A stretch of 9,903 nt of DNA from Nitrospiraceae bacterium (GCA_003453735.1 DMNE01000076.1:3741-13643), one strand, 5' to 3'. Counted from the stretch's first letter, positions 1 through 7,093 are shown. Numbers and translations: made by a program. Notes: generated by a model not told the origin, from the letters alone.

Positions 1-620
1 CCGGCGTCTACCGCATCCCGTATCGCTCTGTCACCATTCGCATGACACCACACCGGCAACCCCATCCCCTTCGCATACGCAATTATCTCCTTGAGCTGAT
101 CCTTTTTAAAACCACCCGCTGATATCGTCCCTAATTCGGGAACCAAGATACCGGAATTGATAACCTTGAGATAATTCACTCCCAATGCATGCAATTGAGC
201 AATCAGTGATTTTGCTTCCGAAAAGTCCTGCACACCCTTGCCGATAACCCTCCCGTAAGTTCCTTTCTTATGCAGAGCACAACCAGAAGTCTTAATATCA
301 AGGTACTCCGTAAGGATCTTCCTCATCTGCAGTCCTGACCGATTACTATCGCCTCCCTCAAAGACTGTGCCAATTCCGGATTTAAGAAGGTCACGAGCTA
401 TGACGTTTGCACCGGTGAGGTGATCTCCTGAAAAGTGGAGATGATGGTCACAAAACATTGGAGAGAGAAAGAGTCCGGCAAAGTCTAAAACCTCTACATC
501 GCGGGGAGCATCAAAGGAGTTCATAACTCTCTGTAAGGTTTCACCACGTATCAGCAATGATTTTCCGCGTTCAAACCCTTTTCCAGGGAAAAAGATGCTG
601 TCTGCCTTTATGAGCATCAT
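1..620 (-). CDS. Amidohydrolase-superfamily metal-dependent hydrolase, 3' end cut by the window edge
   Basis: About 206 codons are visible from the start; the C-terminus lies beyond the left edge. The N-terminal part has the small beta domain typical of imidazolonepropionase-like amidohydrolases (residues 1-55). It is followed by a CDHHLHFSG motif, with the metal-binding HxH at H60 and H62. Further on are YLKVIN (K152, at the place of the often carboxylated bridging lysine) and VWCHANGDRAI (H193, a metal-ligand histidine at the end of a barrel strand). The family hydrolyses amide or ester-like C-N/C-O bonds; the substrate cannot be told. The remaining His and Asp ligands would be off the edge. 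The start is the first of two tandem ATGs (618-620), with GAGGG 7 nt upstream. Only 11 bp separate it from the stop of the HEAT-like gene, so the two are probably one transcript. No signal peptide is seen, so it is probably cytoplasmic. Confidence 0.85.
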   Translation of the reverse strand, partial: MMLIKADSIFFPGKGFERGKSLLIRGETLQRVMNSFDAPRDVEVLDFAGLFLSPMFCDHHLHFSGDHLTGANVIARDLLKSGIGTVFEGGDSNRSGLQMRKILTEYLDIKTSGCALHKKGTYGRVIGKGVQDFSEAKSLIAQLHALGVNYLKVINSGILVPELGTISAGGFKKDQLKEIIAYAKGMGLPVWCHANGDRAIRDAVDA

Positions 621-631
621 TGCGTGTCCCT

Positions 632-1459
632 CTATATACCGGAAGCAGTGGAGTCTTCGTCTGAAAGATCATACAGTTCTTCTTTCTGAGTCTCTATCGT
701 CTCTGCCCGTTCAAGAAGTTCCCTAAATATGAAGGGTTTTGTTGATGAGGGAAGTTTCCGGTCTGTATAGAGGTCTTTCAGATCGACTATCTTCATCGCT
801 CTGATAAATCGTGCAACAAGGCTCATAGGCGTGTAAAAGTTTCTTATCAATGCAAATCTAATGTAATAACGCAATGACCATTTTGGATGTTCAGCTATGA
901 TCTTGATAACGTGTCGTTTCACGGCGGGCTTATTAATGACCTTATAGAGGTGCCCCTCCGTGAGAGCGGGACTGTCAAGACATGCCTGAATGACCCTCTC
1001 ATCACCATATTCCATGAGCACCATAACAAGACTGCTGTTTGCCCTCTTGGCAAGTGCAATCTTGACTCCTGCAGGCATGGAGGCAACCTTGTCGGATACC
1101 GTCTGTTCAATCTTCTGTCTGATCATACTCGGAATGCGCTGGTCTTTGGAGAGATCCGCCAGATCAAAGATCCTGAGGAATTTTAAGAGAGAGAGTGTCA
1201 CCCTCTGGGGGGTTTTAGGATTTTTGCAGAGAGCGAGCTTGAGCTTATAACTCTCCTTAAACCGTATATCACTTGCGAGAAATTCAAGGGTATCTGAACC
1301 CGCACTTCTGTTCTTTGCTATATATACAGCCATGTCCTCAGTAAGGTTCCTGTTGAGCGTGGCAGCTGAGATCACCGCTGGATCGTGATCCCTGAGCACC
1401 TTCCAGAGACTTTCCGCGGTTGCAGTTTGCGCAATAGTGATCTTGGAGAAAGCGGTCAT
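632..1459 (-). CDS. Uncharacterised HEAT/leucine-rich-variant-like alpha-helical repeat protein
   Basis: The 275-residue protein is rich in Leu, Ile, Ala, Lys and Arg and has no transmembrane segment, signal peptide or catalytic motif that I recognise. It reads as stacked amphipathic helices. Two halves align without a gap over 79 residues (25-103 and 152-230). Both contain D..VI.A, LTE, a short ALxxN..TP element and a final I.DL.DL. The second half has HPKWSLRYYIRFALIRN, a pattern I recall from hypothetical proteins of Nitrospirota, Desulfobacterota and Acidobacteriota. A scaffold or binding role is only inferred from the repeats. The frame is open to a GTG at 1474, but I prefer the ATG at 1457-1459: it has GGTGG 5 nt upstream, and its ATG overlaps the stop of a short upstream frame (ATGA). 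The C-terminal 30 residues are acidic and probably disordered. It is followed after 11 bp by the amidohydrolase. Confidence 0.85.
   Translation of the reverse strand: MTAFSKITIAQTATAESLWKVLRDHDPAVISAATLNRNLTEDMAVYIAKNRSAGSDTLEFLASDIRFKESYKLKLALCKNPKTPQRVTLSLLKFLRIFDLADLSKDQRIPSMIRQKIEQTVSDKVASMPAGVKIALAKRANSSLVMVLMEYGDERVIQACLDSPALTEGHLYKVINKPAVKRHVIKIIAEHPKWSLRYYIRFALIRNFYTPMSLVARFIRAMKIVDLKDLYTDRKLPSSTKPFIFRELLERAETIETQKEELYDLSDEDSTASGI
770..1387 (-). repeat. Internal protein-level tandem duplication (2 x 79 codons) in the HEAT-like gene
   Basis: The two copies are encoded at 1151-1387 (N-terminal) and 770-1006 (C-terminal), 127 codons apart. By eye they align without gaps, with 19 identical positions of 79 and many conservative ones. 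Identical blocks include LTE, ALxxN, TP and the final I.DL.DL. At the DNA level the copies are no longer obviously alike, so the duplication is old. The 48 residues between the copies appear to be a further helical segment. Confidence 0.65.
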
Positions 1460-1530
1460 AATGACCACCCACACCCAGCAGAACGGATCGTACCGGTCAG
1501 GTAAGCCGCTCTTCGATCGGTGTGAAACAT
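1456..1530 (-). CDS. Possible 24-codon upstream ORF translationally coupled to the HEAT-like gene
   Basis: An ATG at 1528-1530 (or the TTG codon just before it) opens a 24-codon frame, starting MFHTDRRAAY and ending GCGWSL. Its TGA overlaps the ATG of the HEAT-like gene as ATGA. Upstream is AAGGAGG (1544-1550), the best Shine-Dalgarno sequence in this region, lying 13 nt from the ATG and 10 nt from the TTG. The peptide has no family features. Its likely role, if translated, is to deliver ribosomes to the downstream start. It could instead be chance, with the SD belonging to a regulatory RNA structure. Confidence 0.4.
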   Translation of the reverse strand: MFHTDRRAAYLTGTIRSAGCGWSL

Positions 1531-1541
1531 CAATTCTGAGT

Positions 1542-1598
1542 TGCCTCCTTGGCTATTTTCACCGCGACGGATTATCGTGCCATAGGCAGCTTTTAGCC
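1542..1598 (-). promoter_or_regulatory. Candidate structured RNA leader able to mask the AAGGAGG ribosome site
   Basis: Read on the minus strand, GGCTA (1594-1598) pairs with TAGCC (1551-1555) to close a domain. Inside are two hairpins: TGCC-TAT-GGCA (1578-1588) and a weak CGA/TCG hairpin (1565-1577). Together they make a three-way junction that ends directly beside AAGGAGG (1544-1550). The TGCCT arm of the first hairpin (1584-1588) is also complementary to AGGCA (1542-1546), which overlaps the SD. The region can therefore be drawn with the SD either open or paired. I could not match it to a known riboswitch consensus. The helices were found by eye, without an energy calculation. Confidence 0.35.
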
Positions 1599-1643
1599 TA
1601 AGAACCCAGGCCTCTATTCACCCCTTGGTTTCCAAAACACCTC

Positions 1644-1663
1644 CCGCCAATATCTTTTGGCGG
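1644..1663 (-). terminator. Stem-loop after the phosphohexomutase gene, probable terminator
   Basis: A perfect 7-bp stem, CCGCCAA/TTGGCGG, encloses a 6-nt loop and begins 20 bp after the mutase stop codon. On the minus strand it is followed by GAGGTGTTTT rather than a clean U-run, so termination may be partial. On the plus strand the stem is followed by TATTTTG, but no plus-strand gene ends here. It separates the mutase from the leader of the HEAT-like gene. Confidence 0.5.
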
Positions 1664-1683
1664 TATTTTGTGCAAGTGCAGCT

Positions 1684-3318
1684 TTACCCCTCTCCTATGG
1701 CGTCTCTGGTCATTCTTTCCGCTGTATCAAACACGGCCTTCTTTTCTTCCTCTGTCCTTGCCTCTATATAAAACCTGACCTTGGGCTCTGTGCCCGAGGG
1801 TCGTATCATGAGCCAGGAACCGTCATCAAAGAGAAGCTTTGTGCCGTCCACTGTTATGACATCTTTCACCGTCCGTTGGTTCCTACCGATTGTAACTGTT
1901 GTTCCGATTTTATATCGATCTTTAAGGATAGACAGTCTTGCTATCAGCGGCTCCCCCACGAGGGAACGGTCAACTGCAATGCCCGACCGCTCAGGATAGT
2001 AATGCCCGAATTCAGTCATCAGATCTTTCAGATATGTGCCCAGGTTTTTCCCAGTGACAGCCAGCATCTCTAAGGCGAGGAGGAGACCGAAAAGAGCATC
2101 CTTTTCAAGAGTGTGGTTATAGCCAGATATGCCGTCGGACTCTTCAAAGGCGATAATAGCCCTTTCGCGCGCTGTTTTCAGCAGATACGGCCTGAAGTTT
2201 TTAAAGCCCACCTTTGTTTCTCTTACAGGGACCCCGAGTTTTGCCGCTATTGCGTTTACGAAATTGCTTGTCCCGACTGATTTTGCCACGACCCCTGCAA
2301 AACCTTTCTGGACATGGAGAAAATGGAATGCCATTGCGCCGAAATAGTTCATAGGTATCTGCATGCTACCGTCTGAGTATCGTATACGGTCACCGTCGGG
2401 ATCCATGATGACACCGAGTTTAAATCTTGTGCTGCTTTCCCTCAGAACTCTTTCGACCCCGGCCATATTCTTTTCAGAAGGCTCTGGGGCAACGCCACCA
2501 AAAAGCACATCATTATCTGTTCTGAGGTGAATGATTTTCTTGCTGCTGCCAAGGATTCTCTCTATGCGTCCTCTTGTGGCACCATGCACATTGTCAACGC
2601 AGATGACACAATCTTCTTTGTTGATAAAATCACGGATCCTTGGTATGTCCAGAGTTCCTCTTTCCCCTATATAGTCCATATAGAGTTGGATGAGATCAAT
2701 CTTTTCGACGTGATCCGGCAACTCTGTAACCAAGAGGGGGGCGTCTCCCATTGTTCTGTTAGCGATTGCTTCTATCCGTGTTGTAATCTCAGATCCTGCG
2801 GGGCCGCCATCTGAAGGATTGAACTTAAAGCCTGCGTAATTTGCCGGATTGTGCGAAGGGGTAAGATTGATGGAACATGCAGCCTGTATCATCTCAATGC
2901 CTGTCGAGAATTCAGGCGTCGTTGCTTCCCCGCCATACCATGTTCCGATCTTTTCTTTCTGTAGGAGGCCGATAACTTCCCTGGCAAACTCGGGACCAAG
3001 AAACCGGTTATCATGGCCGACAATAACTCTCCTCTTCCGTATCTCCTCAAGACCCGAGACGCCCATTGCCTTCATGATGGAGGGATCGTTCTCCTTGAAC
3101 ATTTCGATAATGGCCGAGGTCACGATTCTTACATTGGCAAAGGTGTAGTCAGTGCCGATCTCACCCCTCCATCCCGATGTACCAAATTCTATTTTCGCCC
3201 GCGCGGTATTGTCCCGTGCAAACCTTTCGATAACAGACAGCAACTTCCTGTTTCTGAAAATGTCTGACAATATCGCTTTCCAACATGAAGATGCGTCTTT
3301 AAATTCCTGAGCCACCAT
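1684..3318 (-). CDS. Phosphoglucomutase/phosphomannomutase family protein (alpha-D-phosphohexomutase)
   Basis: The enzyme interconverts hexose-6- and hexose-1-phosphates through a phosphoserine. All four signature loops are present: FGTSGWRG (45-52), the catalytic loop LTPSHNP (152-158, phosphoserine S155), the Mg site DPDGDR (306-311), and the sugar-binding EESDG (392-396). The phosphate-binding RPSGTEPK is at 506-513. The TPSHNP loop followed by NPSDGGPA resembles Pgm-type enzymes more than GlmM (which usually has TASHNP). The 544-residue length is also near Pgm (about 546) rather than GlmM or ManB (about 450). Glucose versus mannose specificity cannot be settled from sequence alone. The first 40 residues precede the fold. 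The ATG at 3316-3318 has GGAGG only 1 nt upstream, which is too close; the GTG at codon 2, 4 nt from it, may be the real start. It lies 123 bp downstream of ftsH in the same direction, with a possible promoter between. Confidence 0.93.
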   Translation of the reverse strand: MVAQEFKDASSCWKAILSDIFRNRKLLSVIERFARDNTARAKIEFGTSGWRGEIGTDYTFANVRIVTSAIIEMFKENDPSIMKAMGVSGLEEIRKRRVIVGHDNRFLGPEFAREVIGLLQKEKIGTWYGGEATTPEFSTGIEMIQAACSINLTPSHNPANYAGFKFNPSDGGPAGSEITTRIEAIANRTMGDAPLLVTELPDHVEKIDLIQLYMDYIGERGTLDIPRIRDFINKEDCVICVDNVHGATRGRIERILGSSKKIIHLRTDNDVLFGGVAPEPSEKNMAGVERVLRESSTRFKLGVIMDPDGDRIRYSDGSMQIPMNYFGAMAFHFLHVQKGFAGVVAKSVGTSNFVNAIAAKLGVPVRETKVGFKNFRPYLLKTARERAIIAFEESDGISGYNHTLEKDALFGLLLALEMLAVTGKNLGTYLKDLMTEFGHYYPERSGIAVDRSLVGEPLIARLSILKDRYKIGTTVTIGRNQRTVKDVITVDGTKLLFDDGSWLMIRPSGTEPKVRFYIEARTEEEKKAVFDTAERMTRDAIGEG

Positions 3319-3409
3319 CCCTCCATTTCACACATGTCAAGGCATACAATTCTCTATAGCGTCTCCGTTCGGTGATAATATTCCCCGCGGCATTCCGTGC
3401 CAGAACCAA

Positions 3410-3440
3410 ATTATAGATCAGGTTATAGATGGTACAGCAA
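3410..3440 (-). promoter_or_regulatory. Weak candidate promoter for the phosphohexomutase
   Basis: In the gap after ftsH the minus strand reads TTGCTG (3435-3440), 19 nt, then a perfect TATAAT (3410-3415). The -10 box is ideal, but the spacing is long and the -35 box is poor. It would give a 5' untranslated region of about 80 nt. The gap contains no strong hairpin, so read-through from ftsH is equally possible. Confidence 0.3.
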
Positions 3441-3441
3441 G

Positions 3442-5337
3442 TTAAGGTCCCGGCAATCCCTTTTCTTGAGAATTCTTGATGATCCGTTCCACATCGGCTT
3501 TATCAAGAACCTCTTCCTTCATGAGGGCCCCTGCGAGATTATCGAGAACCGTCCTGTTCCTTACCAATATTGCTTCGGCGGTCGATTCCGCCTCGTTGAG
3601 GAGTCTCTGTATCTCCTGGTCCATAATCCAAGCCATTTCTTCGCTATACCGCTTCGGCAGCGATAGTTCCCTGCCGAGGAAGGGATGCTCTTCGCCCCTC
3701 CCGAGATTTAACGGTCCAACCTTGTCACTCATTCCCCATTGTGCCACCATCTTCTCAGCGAGGGAAGTAGCCTCTTTCAGGTCGCTCTGTGCTCCGCTGC
3801 TCACATCATTGAATATTATCTTCTCAGCGCCTCTTCCCGCCAGCGCCACACTCAACTTGTTCATGAGATAGGTCTGTGGATAATAATGCCTGTCCTCTTC
3901 GGGCAAGAGCTGAGTGACGCCCATAGCCATTCCTCGGGGGATAATGCTCACCTTATAGATAGGGTCTGCGCCGGGGAGATTCCATGCGACAAGGGCATGC
4001 CCGGCTTCATGGTATGCTGTAATCCGCTTTTCCATTTCGCTGATAGTCTCCTCGCGCACCGTGCCCATGAGAATTATATCCTTGGCCTCTTCGAAGTCAG
4101 CCATCTCTATTTTCTCCTTCTTTTTCCTTATGGCAACAAGGGCAGCCTCATTCGCGAGATTCTCTAGGTCTGCACCGGTCATGCCCGGCGTCCCTTTTGC
4201 TAGGGTCTCAAAATTCACATCCCCCCCAATGATCTTCTGTCTGACATGAACTTCGAGGATCTCCATACGTTCTTTCCAACCCGGCCTGTCGATCACAATG
4301 TGCCTGTCAAACCTGCCCGGTCTGAGAAGCGCTGGATCAAGGACATCGGGTCTGTTGGTTGCAGCCATGACGATCACTTCCTCATGAGGGTCGAACCCGT
4401 CCATTTCACTCAAGAGCTGGTTAAGTGTCTGCTCCCTCTCATCGTGTCCTCCTCCCAGCCCGGCACCCCGTGTGCGTCCGACGGCATCGATCTCATCGAT
4501 AAAGATGATGCTCGGATGAGATGCCTTTGCCTTGTTGAACAGATCCCTCACCCGTGATGCTCCTACGCCGACGAACATCTCAATGAATTCGGAGGCACTG
4601 ATACTGTAAAAGGGAACCCCTGCCTCGCCAGCTGTTGCGCGGGCCAAGAGCGTTTTCCCCGTGCCCGGAGGGCCTATGAGCAGCACGCCTCTGGGAACCT
4701 TAGCTCCGAGCTTTGCGAATTGCGAAGGTTTCTTCAGAAATTCTATTGTCTCCCTAAGTTCCAGTTTCGTGTTTGCCATCCCCGCCACATCCTTAAATGT
4801 CACGATCGGCTTCTTAATATCATAGAGTCTTGCCTTGCTCGATCCGAAGGTGAAAAGGCCGCCGGGCCCCCCCTGAACCTGCTGAGTACGCCTCATAATC
4901 AATATCCAAACTGCGATTATGAGCAGCCAGGGCAGTGCACCAAGCAAGATCTGCCAAAAGATGGACTCCTGCTCCGGAGATTCAATCGTTATGCTGACAT
5001 TCTTTTCCCTTAGCTTTGCCAGGAGCTCATCGCCTTGGAAAGAAGGGAGATACGTTTCAAAGTTCTTTACTGACAAAGCTTTTTTCTCCCCGGATAAAAG
5101 GAGGTTTATCTCTTTCAAAAACTCTCCGTTCACCCGCAATTTTTTTATCGAAACGGATTTGATATTACCTGCTTCCAGCTGTTCCATAAACTGGGTATAC
5201 GTTATGGGATACTGCATGACCCGGCTTCCAGAAAGGAATTGCCCCCACAGAAAGACAGCAGCGATAATGAATAAGGCTGCGATCAAGAACCGCCACTGTG
5301 GGTTTTTATCGGCTGTCATACCTTTTGGGTTAGCCAT
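3442..5337 (-). CDS. ftsH: ATP-dependent zinc metalloprotease FtsH
   Basis: This is the membrane-anchored AAA+ hexameric protease that degrades misfolded and regulatory membrane or cytosolic proteins. Residues 17-36 form transmembrane helix 1, about 40-125 the periplasmic domain, and 128-148 helix 2. The AAA module follows, with Walker A GPPGTGKT (222-229), pore loop FVGVGASR (255-262), Walker B IIFIDE (277-282), and the second region of homology [20 protein letters not shown] (325-344). The protease domain has the zinc motif HEAGH (443-447, catalytic E444) and the likely third ligand D519 in [11 protein letters not shown]. The 631-residue length is normal, and the protein is complete. The start is uncertain: M1 at 5337 is 15 nt from the nearest SD, GAGGG, which better fits a 9-codon frame ending on Met7 (5317-5319). 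Starting at Met7 would still keep helix 1. It is divergent from the nagZ-like gene and 123 bp upstream of the mutase. Confidence 0.98.
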   Translation of the reverse strand: MANPKGMTADKNPQWRFLIAALFIIAAVFLWGQFLSGSRVMQYPITYTQFMEQLEAGNIKSVSIKKLRVNGEFLKEINLLLSGEKKALSVKNFETYLPSFQGDELLAKLREKNVSITIESPEQESIFWQILLGALPWLLIIAVWILIMRRTQQVQGGPGGLFTFGSSKARLYDIKKPIVTFKDVAGMANTKLELRETIEFLKKPSQFAKLGAKVPRGVLLIGPPGTGKTLLARATAGEAGVPFYSISASEFIEMFVGVGASRVRDLFNKAKASHPSIIFIDEIDAVGRTRGAGLGGGHDEREQTLNQLLSEMDGFDPHEEVIVMAATNRPDVLDPALLRPGRFDRHIVIDRPGWKERMEILEVHVRQKIIGGDVNFETLAKGTPGMTGADLENLANEAALVAIRKKKEKIEMADFEEAKDIILMGTVREETISEMEKRITAYHEAGHALVAWNLPGADPIYKVSIIPRGMAMGVTQLLPEEDRHYYPQTYLMNKLSVALAGRGAEKIIFNDVSSGAQSDLKEATSLAEKMVAQWGMSDKVGPLNLGRGEEHPFLGRELSLPKRYSEEMAWIMDQEIQRLLNEAESTAEAILVRNRTVLDNLAGALMKEEVLDKADVERIIKNSQEKGLPGP

Positions 5338-5345
5338 GCTTTCAT
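5316..5345 (-). CDS. Possible 9-codon upstream ORF overlapping the ftsH start
   Basis: An ATG at 5343-5345, 7 nt after GAGGG, opens MKAWLTQKV and stops at a TGA that overlaps the ATG of FtsH Met7 (ATGA). It has the only well-spaced SD in the ftsH leader and covers the annotated Met1 in another frame. It may set ftsH translation by termination-reinitiation at Met7. It is too short to judge by composition and could be chance. Confidence 0.3.
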   Translation of the reverse strand: MKAWLTQKV

Positions 5346-5371
5346 TTTATCACCCTCTGCGAAAATAACAA

Positions 5372-5384
5372 CCTCCAGCGGAGG
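5372..5384 (-). promoter_or_regulatory. Stem-loop in the ftsH leader with a following T-rich tract
   Basis: On the minus strand CCTCC-GCT-GGAGG forms a 5-bp GC-rich stem with a 3-nt loop, followed by TTGTTATTTT. That is terminator-like, but it lies inside the ftsH leader, about 27 nt before the GAGGG ribosome site. It could be an attenuator, a stabilising 5' hairpin or a DNA operator. CCTC could instead pair with the GAGG of the ribosome site, giving an alternative fold. Confidence 0.35.
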
Positions 5385-5390
5385 CTCTGT

Positions 5391-5396
5391 TATAAT
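5391..5396 (+). promoter_or_regulatory. TATAAT -10 box five bases before the nagZ-like start codon
   Basis: A perfect TATAAT is followed by ACCTT and then the ATG at 5402. Transcription starting about 7 nt after the box would begin at or beside the ATG, which predicts a leaderless mRNA. This agrees with the absence of any SD. No good -35 box is visible at 16-18 nt. The overlapping reverse complement TATTAT could serve as the ftsH -10, so the two genes may share a face-to-face promoter region. Confidence 0.45.
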
Positions 5397-5401
5397 ACCT
5401 T

Positions 5402-6826
5402 ATGAATTCCTATGGCCGCCTGATTGCGAGGCTCAACGGAACAGAGATAGAGGCGAGATTCAATTATTATCTCGGTCTCGTAAAAAAGGGAATTGCGGGT
5501 TTCATCCTCTTTGGCGGAGAGATTGAGCTCGTAAGGACGAAAGTAAGGGAACTGCTGGAGGAAGCAAAACAGCCGCTAATCATCGCCTCCGACCTCGAGC
5601 AGGGGGTGGGTCAGCAGTTAGAGGGGGGTACCCTCTTCCCCCCTCCACTGGCCATAGCCGCTGCAATGCGAACGGTGGACAAACGCGCTGCCCAGTCTGT
5701 CCTCGAGAAATTATACACCGCCATGGCTCTTGAGGCCCGGTACTCAGGAATTAACACGATATTCGCTCCTGTCCTCGATATCAATTCCAACCCGAAGAAT
5801 CCCATTATTGCAACCAGGGCATTTGGCGAAGATCCTGAGAGTGTATCGTTTCTCGGATGCGAGATGATAAAGACCCTCCAGAAAAATGGGATCACAGCGT
5901 GCGGAAAACATTTTCCGGGCCACGGAGATACAGATGTCGATTCGCATATCAGTCTCCCAGTCATTCATAAGAGTCTCCGGCATATCGAAAAGGAAGAACT
6001 TGTTCCTTTTCAGAAGGCAATCGATGCCGGTGTTCGGATGATCATGCTGGGTCATCTGTGTGTTCCAGCCATTGAGCCCTGGCGAATACCGGCATCGCTT
6101 TCCGGGAAAGTAGTGTCCTATTTAAAAAGAACATTGGGATTTCGGGGTAATACGATCACTGATGCGATGAATATGGGGGCAATTGGCGAACATCATGAAG
6201 AAGAGGCATCGCGTATGGCACTTGAGGCGGGGGTTGATCTGATCCTGCATCCGACAGATCCTGATAAAGTGGCATCATATCTTCGCCAGGAGAGCCAGCC
6301 TTTCCTACCATTGAGCCTTACATTCGCAGCGGGCAGCAATTGCACCTCCTTTGATTTTGAGGATCATTTGAGACTTTCCAGAGAACTTACTGAGATGTCT
6401 GTCACCATGATCGGGGCAAAAGGGTCGGCAATAAAAAAACCCTTTTTGATTATTCTAAACGAAGACAGAATAGAGAAGAAATTGTCATTCATAGACGAAT
6501 TAAGAAAGTCCTATCCGGACATCCGCTCCCGCATGCTTTTCCCCGAAGAAGATATATCGTGGGAGGGGATTCCACAGAACAGTGAACTCATTGTTGCCAT
6601 ATTCTCAGTAGTAAAGGCATGGAAGGGCGGAGCGTCGCAGTGGCTGGAGAAGAGTATTCATGCCCTTGACCGAAAAGCAAAAGTGTTCGTAGCTTTTGGG
6701 AACCCTTTTACGCTCAGAGATGTGCACGAAGGTGTCATCAAAATATTCGCCTACTGGGATTCAGAGATAGCACAGGAGGCCGCGGCAGAAAAACTTTTGG
6801 GCGAAATCTTGCGGGCAAAACAGTGA
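5402..6826 (+). CDS. nagZ: Glycoside hydrolase family 3, NagZ-like beta-N-acetylhexosaminidase
   Basis: The NagZ group removes N-acetylglucosamine from peptidoglycan fragments during wall recycling. The TIM-barrel domain (about 1-330) holds FILFGGE (34-40), SDLEQGVG (63-70) and FAPVLDIN (121-128). The NagZ signature KHFPGHGDTDVDSH is at 169-182, with D180 and H182 as the acid/base dyad. TITDAMNMGAI (251-261) carries the probable nucleophile D254. A C-terminal alpha/beta domain (about 340-474, with VFVAFGNPF at 428-436) makes it longer than single-domain NagZ (about 340 residues) and like two-domain GH3 enzymes. There is no signal peptide or lipobox, so it should be cytoplasmic, as in Gram-negative recycling. 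The ATG is preceded by CCTT with no SD, but the N-terminus matches the start of the fold and no nearby alternative exists. Exact substrate is inferred from family motifs. Confidence 0.9.
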   Translation: MNSYGRLIARLNGTEIEARFNYYLGLVKKGIAGFILFGGEIELVRTKVRELLEEAKQPLIIASDLEQGVGQQLEGGTLFPPPLAIAAAMRTVDKRAAQSVLEKLYTAMALEARYSGINTIFAPVLDINSNPKNPIIATRAFGEDPESVSFLGCEMIKTLQKNGITACGKHFPGHGDTDVDSHISLPVIHKSLRHIEKEELVPFQKAIDAGVRMIMLGHLCVPAIEPWRIPASLSGKVVSYLKRTLGFRGNTITDAMNMGAIGEHHEEEASRMALEAGVDLILHPTDPDKVASYLRQESQPFLPLSLTFAAGSNCTSFDFEDHLRLSRELTEMSVTMIGAKGSAIKKPFLIILNEDRIEKKLSFIDELRKSYPDIRSRMLFPEEDISWEGIPQNSELIVAIFSVVKAWKGGASQWLEKSIHALDRKAKVFVAFGNPFTLRDVHEGVIKIFAYWDSEIAQEAAAEKLLGEILRAKQ

Positions 6827-6910
6827 TAACGCAGGTTTACGTGAAAATGCGGCCATTTGCCGTACCAATTCATGATCGTGGAGTTGCCATCCTCCTTGAC
6901 GGGAGAATCG

Positions 6911-6930
6911 GACAGTTTTGTCTTTTTTTT
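6911..6930 (+). terminator. Weak intrinsic terminator candidate after the nagZ-like gene
   Basis: GACA-GTTT-TGTC forms a 4-bp stem with a 4-nt loop and is followed directly by eight T residues. The U-tract is strong, but the stem is short and AT-rich. It lies about 85 bp after the stop codon. No better stem is seen between the stop and this point. Confidence 0.4.
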
Positions 6931-7063
6931 GTCATTGCACCTTGTTGGGAAACCTTCCGAGGATAAAATCCTGTGCAACCAAGAATGACTTTCAGATCGA
7001 GTTAATATCGATATGCCAAGGTCTATCCCCTTCAGTACACTCATAGTTAGCTCATTCGGCAAA

Positions 7064-7093
7064 TTGACCATGACCGGAATAATCGGTTATCAT
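7064..7093 (+). promoter_or_regulatory. Sigma70-type promoter for the FmdB/TIM-barrel pair
   Basis: TTGACC (7064-7069, 5 of 6 to consensus) is separated by 18 nt from TATCAT (7088-7093, 5 of 6). Transcription would start near 7100, giving a leader of about 30 nt that contains the GGAGG ribosome site. ACCG (7073-7076) and CGGT (7084-7087) form a short inverted repeat in the spacer, a possible operator. Confidence 0.5.

Noticed and set aside
1566..1583. Sigma54-like promoter (TGGCACG on the minus strand)
   Set aside because: The -24 element is good, but no GC doublet of a -12 element occurs at the required spacing.
1530..1625. Match of the leader before the HEAT-like gene to a c-di-GMP-I (GEMM), glycine or cobalamin riboswitch
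   Set aside because: Only short similarities such as AAGGAGGCAACTC or GGTGAAAAT are present. The conserved cores of these riboswitches (for example GACGCAAAGCC of GEMM) are absent.
3335..3340. TTGACA on the minus strand just before the mutase start, as a -35 box
   Set aside because: The matching -10 position falls on the ribosome site and start codon, with no TATAAT-like sequence.
6841..6963. A short plus-strand frame starting GTG after the nagZ-like gene, as a possible small gene or gene remnant
   Set aside because: It has no SD, is interrupted by the hairpin and 8-T tract, and its translation shows no family I know. No remnant of a neighbouring gene can be traced through the stops.
6751..7071. 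A 106-codon frame on the minus strand across the gap after the nagZ-like gene
   Set aside because: It has no SD, overlaps the end of the nagZ-like gene by 76 bp, has no recognisable family pattern, and runs against the strong T-tract and promoter signals of the plus strand.
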